From NCBI GenBank assembly GCA_012295275.1, contig CM022671.1, positions 177,501-215,000 on the forward strand: a stretch of 37,500 nucleotides of DNA, in the 5' to 3' direction. The position numbers and the translations under genes are program-made. This document shows, piece by piece, positions 34,591 through 37,500 of this stretch (within the stretch, counting starts at the first letter, position 1; every line of letters starts with the position of its first letter). Source of the stretch: Chrysomallon squamiferum (taxonomy: Eukaryota > Mollusca > Gastropoda > Neomphalida > Peltospiridae). The notes below the pieces were generated by a model, which worked only from the letters and a program-made list of their open reading frames with translations, did no database searches and was not told the origin of the DNA.

Positions 34591-37343
34591 ATCCATTTGT
34601 TTCATCAGGTAAACTGAAACTTTCTCCACCAGTCCAGAAAGTTTTACCACAGGTGCAACACAACAATGAAACAACTCTAGCTTGGGAAACAAAACAGCTG
34701 ATTAAAAGAAAACTCAGAGTCACTTCAGACGTTGACGAAGTCAGTGGTGAAGGACACAACATGCCTCCAATCTCATTTGTGTCACCCATGAAAATTACAG
34801 ACAAGAACTCAACTGGTCAGAACGTTTCAAGTAAATCCTGCTGCTCCACCAGCAGCAGCAGCGTCAGTCCAGTGGATGTGACAACAGATAACGTTGTTGT
34901 ATCCACCAGTAAGATGGATAATTCAGAAATGCTGGAAACAGAAACCATTCCTTCTCTACAAGCAATAGTTTCACCCATTACTGGATCTAGTACAAATAGT
35001 CATGTTGATTCATCTGTTCCAGCCATCTTGTCTAATATATCACCTGTTTCTGTATCTTCCACATTATCCAGATCACCTGCAGATACAAGTCTTGTTACTA
35101 CACAGGGACAGGATGTCATTGTCACATCAAGACTACAGGACAGAACAATCCCAGTTGATTTGTCTGCTGGAAATGAGACTAGAGATCCTCAACCAAGTAC
35201 TTTAATAATGAATGATCTTCCATCATTGCTGCCTGGTCTTAGTGAAGTAACTGTTGACACATCTTCCAACCTTCCAACCACTTCTCTGCCCTTCTGCATA
35301 CCACATGCACATAACTACAATAAAGAATTTCAGAAGCATCTGCTTGAATTTAGGCAGCTGGAAGCATTGGTAGCTAAGAAAGAGCAAGAACGAAGACACA
35401 TTATAAAACTGTTCAAACAGAAAGTTCAGATTCTTAAGAATATTTCAGAACAGTGTCAGAAAGATCTTGCTAATGGTATCTCTACTGGAGAATGTGACTC
35501 AAAAGCTGATACTTCAGATGGTGTGAATAATCAATCAAAATATACATCAGGTGTTAATCTATCTACAAAAACAATTACCTCAGAGTCATCAGCTGTTCAG
35601 TCAACTGAAAAGACACAGTCTGCTTCTACAGCTACTGAGAATCATGAAGAACAAGAATTGCAGAAAGCCCAGAAGAGCTCTGAAGAAGTTCTTTCAGCAG
35701 AAAAAAGACGTCCAATTGTTCAGATGATAAATAATGCAATGAAAGAAGTGCGCCAAGCAAGAAATAATGATGCTAATTTTGATTTCATTCTTGAGGAGAA
35801 TTTGATTCCTGCTCATCAGAACAAATCTAAAACAAGCTTCAATCCAGATAAGATTTCTCCAACACCTTTCCCAGCAGTGCTATCTTCTCCATATATAAAA
35901 AGAACTTATCCAGTACATGAACCTTTAGTTCAGAAAGCTACAACGTGTACTCATAATTCTCCAAACCCTGCACACTGTCAGCCACCTTTTCACATTGCAG
36001 GTAGTTTGATCATTCCTGTCAAAGAAGATGTTATTGGTGGAAAATCAAAAAGGGATTCCCAGAGTGCTGAATTCATTAATAACAGGAACAGTCATTTGCA
36101 ACATGTATCAAGCAAAAATATATCAGAAGTGCATGCTGGACTTAAGGATCCACTTAAATCCCATTTAGATCTGTCAAAGCAGTCAGTACGAGGTGTGCCA
36201 ACTCTCAGAAGATCTCTGCAATTGAATTCTGATATTTCTTATCAGAAGAGTTCTTCAGCTACACCTTTTCTAACAAAGGCTGATGAGAGAAAGAAGCCAA
36301 ACTTTGTTGATTTGACAAATGAAAATGAAAATCATGTTTTAGCACAGAAGTCAAACCTTTCAGAATCACGAAGAAATTCAACTGAATCACTTATTCAACA
36401 AGACTTGCAGGATGCATTAGATAAGCAGAACATGCAAAGGGCTAATATTGCTGAGTCACGTAAATTTGCACAGTACGGTAAAGTCACAGACAGTCAAGCT
36501 AAAAGTTCATTTTGTTCTGTCCCAAATTCCTACACAACATTTTCTGCACTGAACCATCCAGTAAGACCTCCAAGTGGAACATCAATGCCATCTTTGATCT
36601 CTTTACCTCCAAACCCAAATCAGCATGTTTCTAATACAAATTCATCTAAATCCCAGGCAGCATTTAGACAGAATTATTCTTCTAATGTTAGAAAGTCATC
36701 CTCTTTTCAAGACACTAGTCTTTTTAACATTCCAAAAGCATCAACAGAACATTTCTTTGTCAAAAATGTGTCACGAAATTATCCTGTCCAAAATGAAAGT
36801 ATTGGTTTAACTTCTAAAGATCCCAGCTTTGGCCCAAACAGACCAAAAGATGTAGTACAGTGGTGTGTAGGCAGAAATTCAAATTCCTTCATGCCAGCAA
36901 CAGAATCATTGATGACCAGTCCACATCAACCTAACTTGCAGAAAATACAGCAGGTGAGTCAGGCCCATTTCCTACAGCAGCAGCAGCAGCAACAACAACA
37001 ACAGCAAGGTCCACACCAGCTGCGAGAAGTCCAGTGTCACCCCTCAGCAGTGGGCTATTACCCACCACACCCTGCTGACAGAATGGTTGACTCACAGCAG
37101 TTCCAGCCTCCACTGGTAAGAATGAATGGCAGTCAGCAAGCTCCTGCCTTTTCTCCTGTAGTTCTCACTCCTCAAGGAAATGTTTTTGTTCAGGATGGCA
37201 GAGGTCAGCCTACAGTCTCAGGATCCAAGCAGCATAATCCCCTCCTACACCTACACACTCCTCAGCCAGGTCCTCCAAACACTGCAGGAGTTAGTTTGCC
37301 AATGTCAGTTCCAAACTCAAAACAAATGTCTGCTGTTGTGCAG
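34591..37343 (+). CDS. Large 3'-most visible exon (residues 2064-2981), protein continues
   Basis: Phase 1 in; the frame starts D-PFVSSGKLKLSPPVQKVLPQ. A Ser/Thr-rich stretch has a second PVDLS (35151-35165, residues 2251-2255) and an LxxLL motif, LPSLL (35217-35231, residues 2273-2277), of the nuclear-receptor-box type. Residues about 2305-2357 (starting NYNKEFQKHLLEFRQLEALV) are Leu/Lys/Glu-rich with heptad character, a likely coiled coil. A second helical segment is RRPIVQMINNAMKEVRQARN. The remainder is Ser/Asn/Pro/Gln-rich, with an 11-Gln tract and a Pro/His/Gln-rich end resembling activation domains of cofactors. The donor CAG|GTAAAT at 37343 is phase 0; the open frame beyond it is intron read-through. 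Two further phase-0 donors lie inside (36953/36954 and 37115/37116). Transcription cofactor role is inference; no family is recognised. Confidence 0.86.
36975..37007 (+). repeat. Polyglutamine-coding (CAG/CAA)11 tract
   Basis: Eleven Gln codons (five CAG, four CAA, CAG, CAA) within the last visible exon, at residues 2859-2869. Mixed codons suggest a stable tract. Confidence 0.95.
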
Positions 37344-37500
37344 GTAAATTTATTGTTTTTGATTTCTTTTCTTTTTGTTAATACTTACTGGAATTACTCT
37401 TTCTGCATTTTAAAAAATGTTTTTATTTATTTAGTTGTTACTATTATGGGTTCCTATTCCTGGTAGTCCACAAATAGTTTATCAAAAGCTGTGGTATGTA
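37344..37500 (+). other. Start of the next intron (truncated by the window)
   Basis: Follows CAG|GTAAAT. The sequence becomes T-rich and non-coding in composition, and the frame stops at 37464-37466. Confidence 0.7.

Larger units (their letters stand above)
14380..37343 (+). other. Locus of the large nuclear-protein-like gene (partial, continues right)
   Basis: Five confident exons (16625-22157, 32418-32507, 33361-33874, 34175-34227, 34591-37343), plus a candidate exon at 14380-14425, lie on the + strand. Junction phases 1, 1, 2 and 1 all match and 2,981 codons are continuously open, which is strong evidence for one transcript. Residue numbers in this annotation count from the glycine codon at 16625. 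The first in-frame ATG inside the giant exon is at 16688, so translation could begin there or in an upstream exon. No stop codon or polyadenylation site for this gene lies in the window. Confidence 0.85.

Noticed and set aside
36954-36977. GTGAGT...TTTCCTACAG as a 24-nt intron before the polyGln tract
   Set aside because: Far too short for spliceosomal removal; the donor alone is reported as an alternative site.

Overview
This is AT-rich eukaryotic (metazoan) DNA. It has split coding exons with GT-AG introns, very long introns and abundant microsatellites. There are no bacterial-type operons, tRNAs, rRNAs or CRISPR arrays that I can see. The intron sizes, CA/GA/ATT microsatellite load, long intronic tandem arrays and strong CpG contrast between upstream and transcribed DNA suggest an invertebrate, perhaps a mollusc. 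That placement is inference; no sequence here is diagnostic of a clade.

One gene can be supported, on the + strand and running off the right edge. Five exons join with perfectly matching phases: 16625-22157 (phase 0 in, 1 out), 32418-32507 (1 to 1), 33361-33874 (1 to 2), 34175-34227 (2 to 1) and 34591-37343 (1 to 0). Together they encode 2,981 codons without a stop. A candidate extra upstream exon lies at 14380-14425. The protein is huge and mostly disordered: Ser/Asn/Glu/Asp/Lys-rich, with several basic nuclear-localisation-like clusters, three PxDLS/T motifs of the type bound by the corepressor CtBP, one LxxLL motif, one predicted coiled coil and a polyglutamine tract. I do not recognise the family. 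A nuclear transcriptional cofactor is the best inference.

Layout: 1 to about 7070 is upstream DNA with near-normal CpG content, E-box octamers and many microsatellites. From about 7070 to 16624 the DNA is AT-rich and strongly CpG-depleted, most likely 5' intron(s), and contains 56-bp and 42-bp minisatellites and a promoter-like patch. The giant exon follows (16.6-22.2 kb). A 10.3-kb intron then carries a 5.7-kb tandem array of 80-odd units of about 60-75 bp (25.12-30.87 kb); most units hold a TG run and a CA run able to fold into a hairpin. The last four exons occupy 32.4-37.3 kb.

The most unusual points are the intronic hairpin satellite with internal segmental duplications, its position upstream of a 90-nt frame-preserving exon that is itself followed by a 65-bp Z-DNA-prone tract, the CpG step near 7.07 kb, and two in-frame alternative donors inside the last exon.
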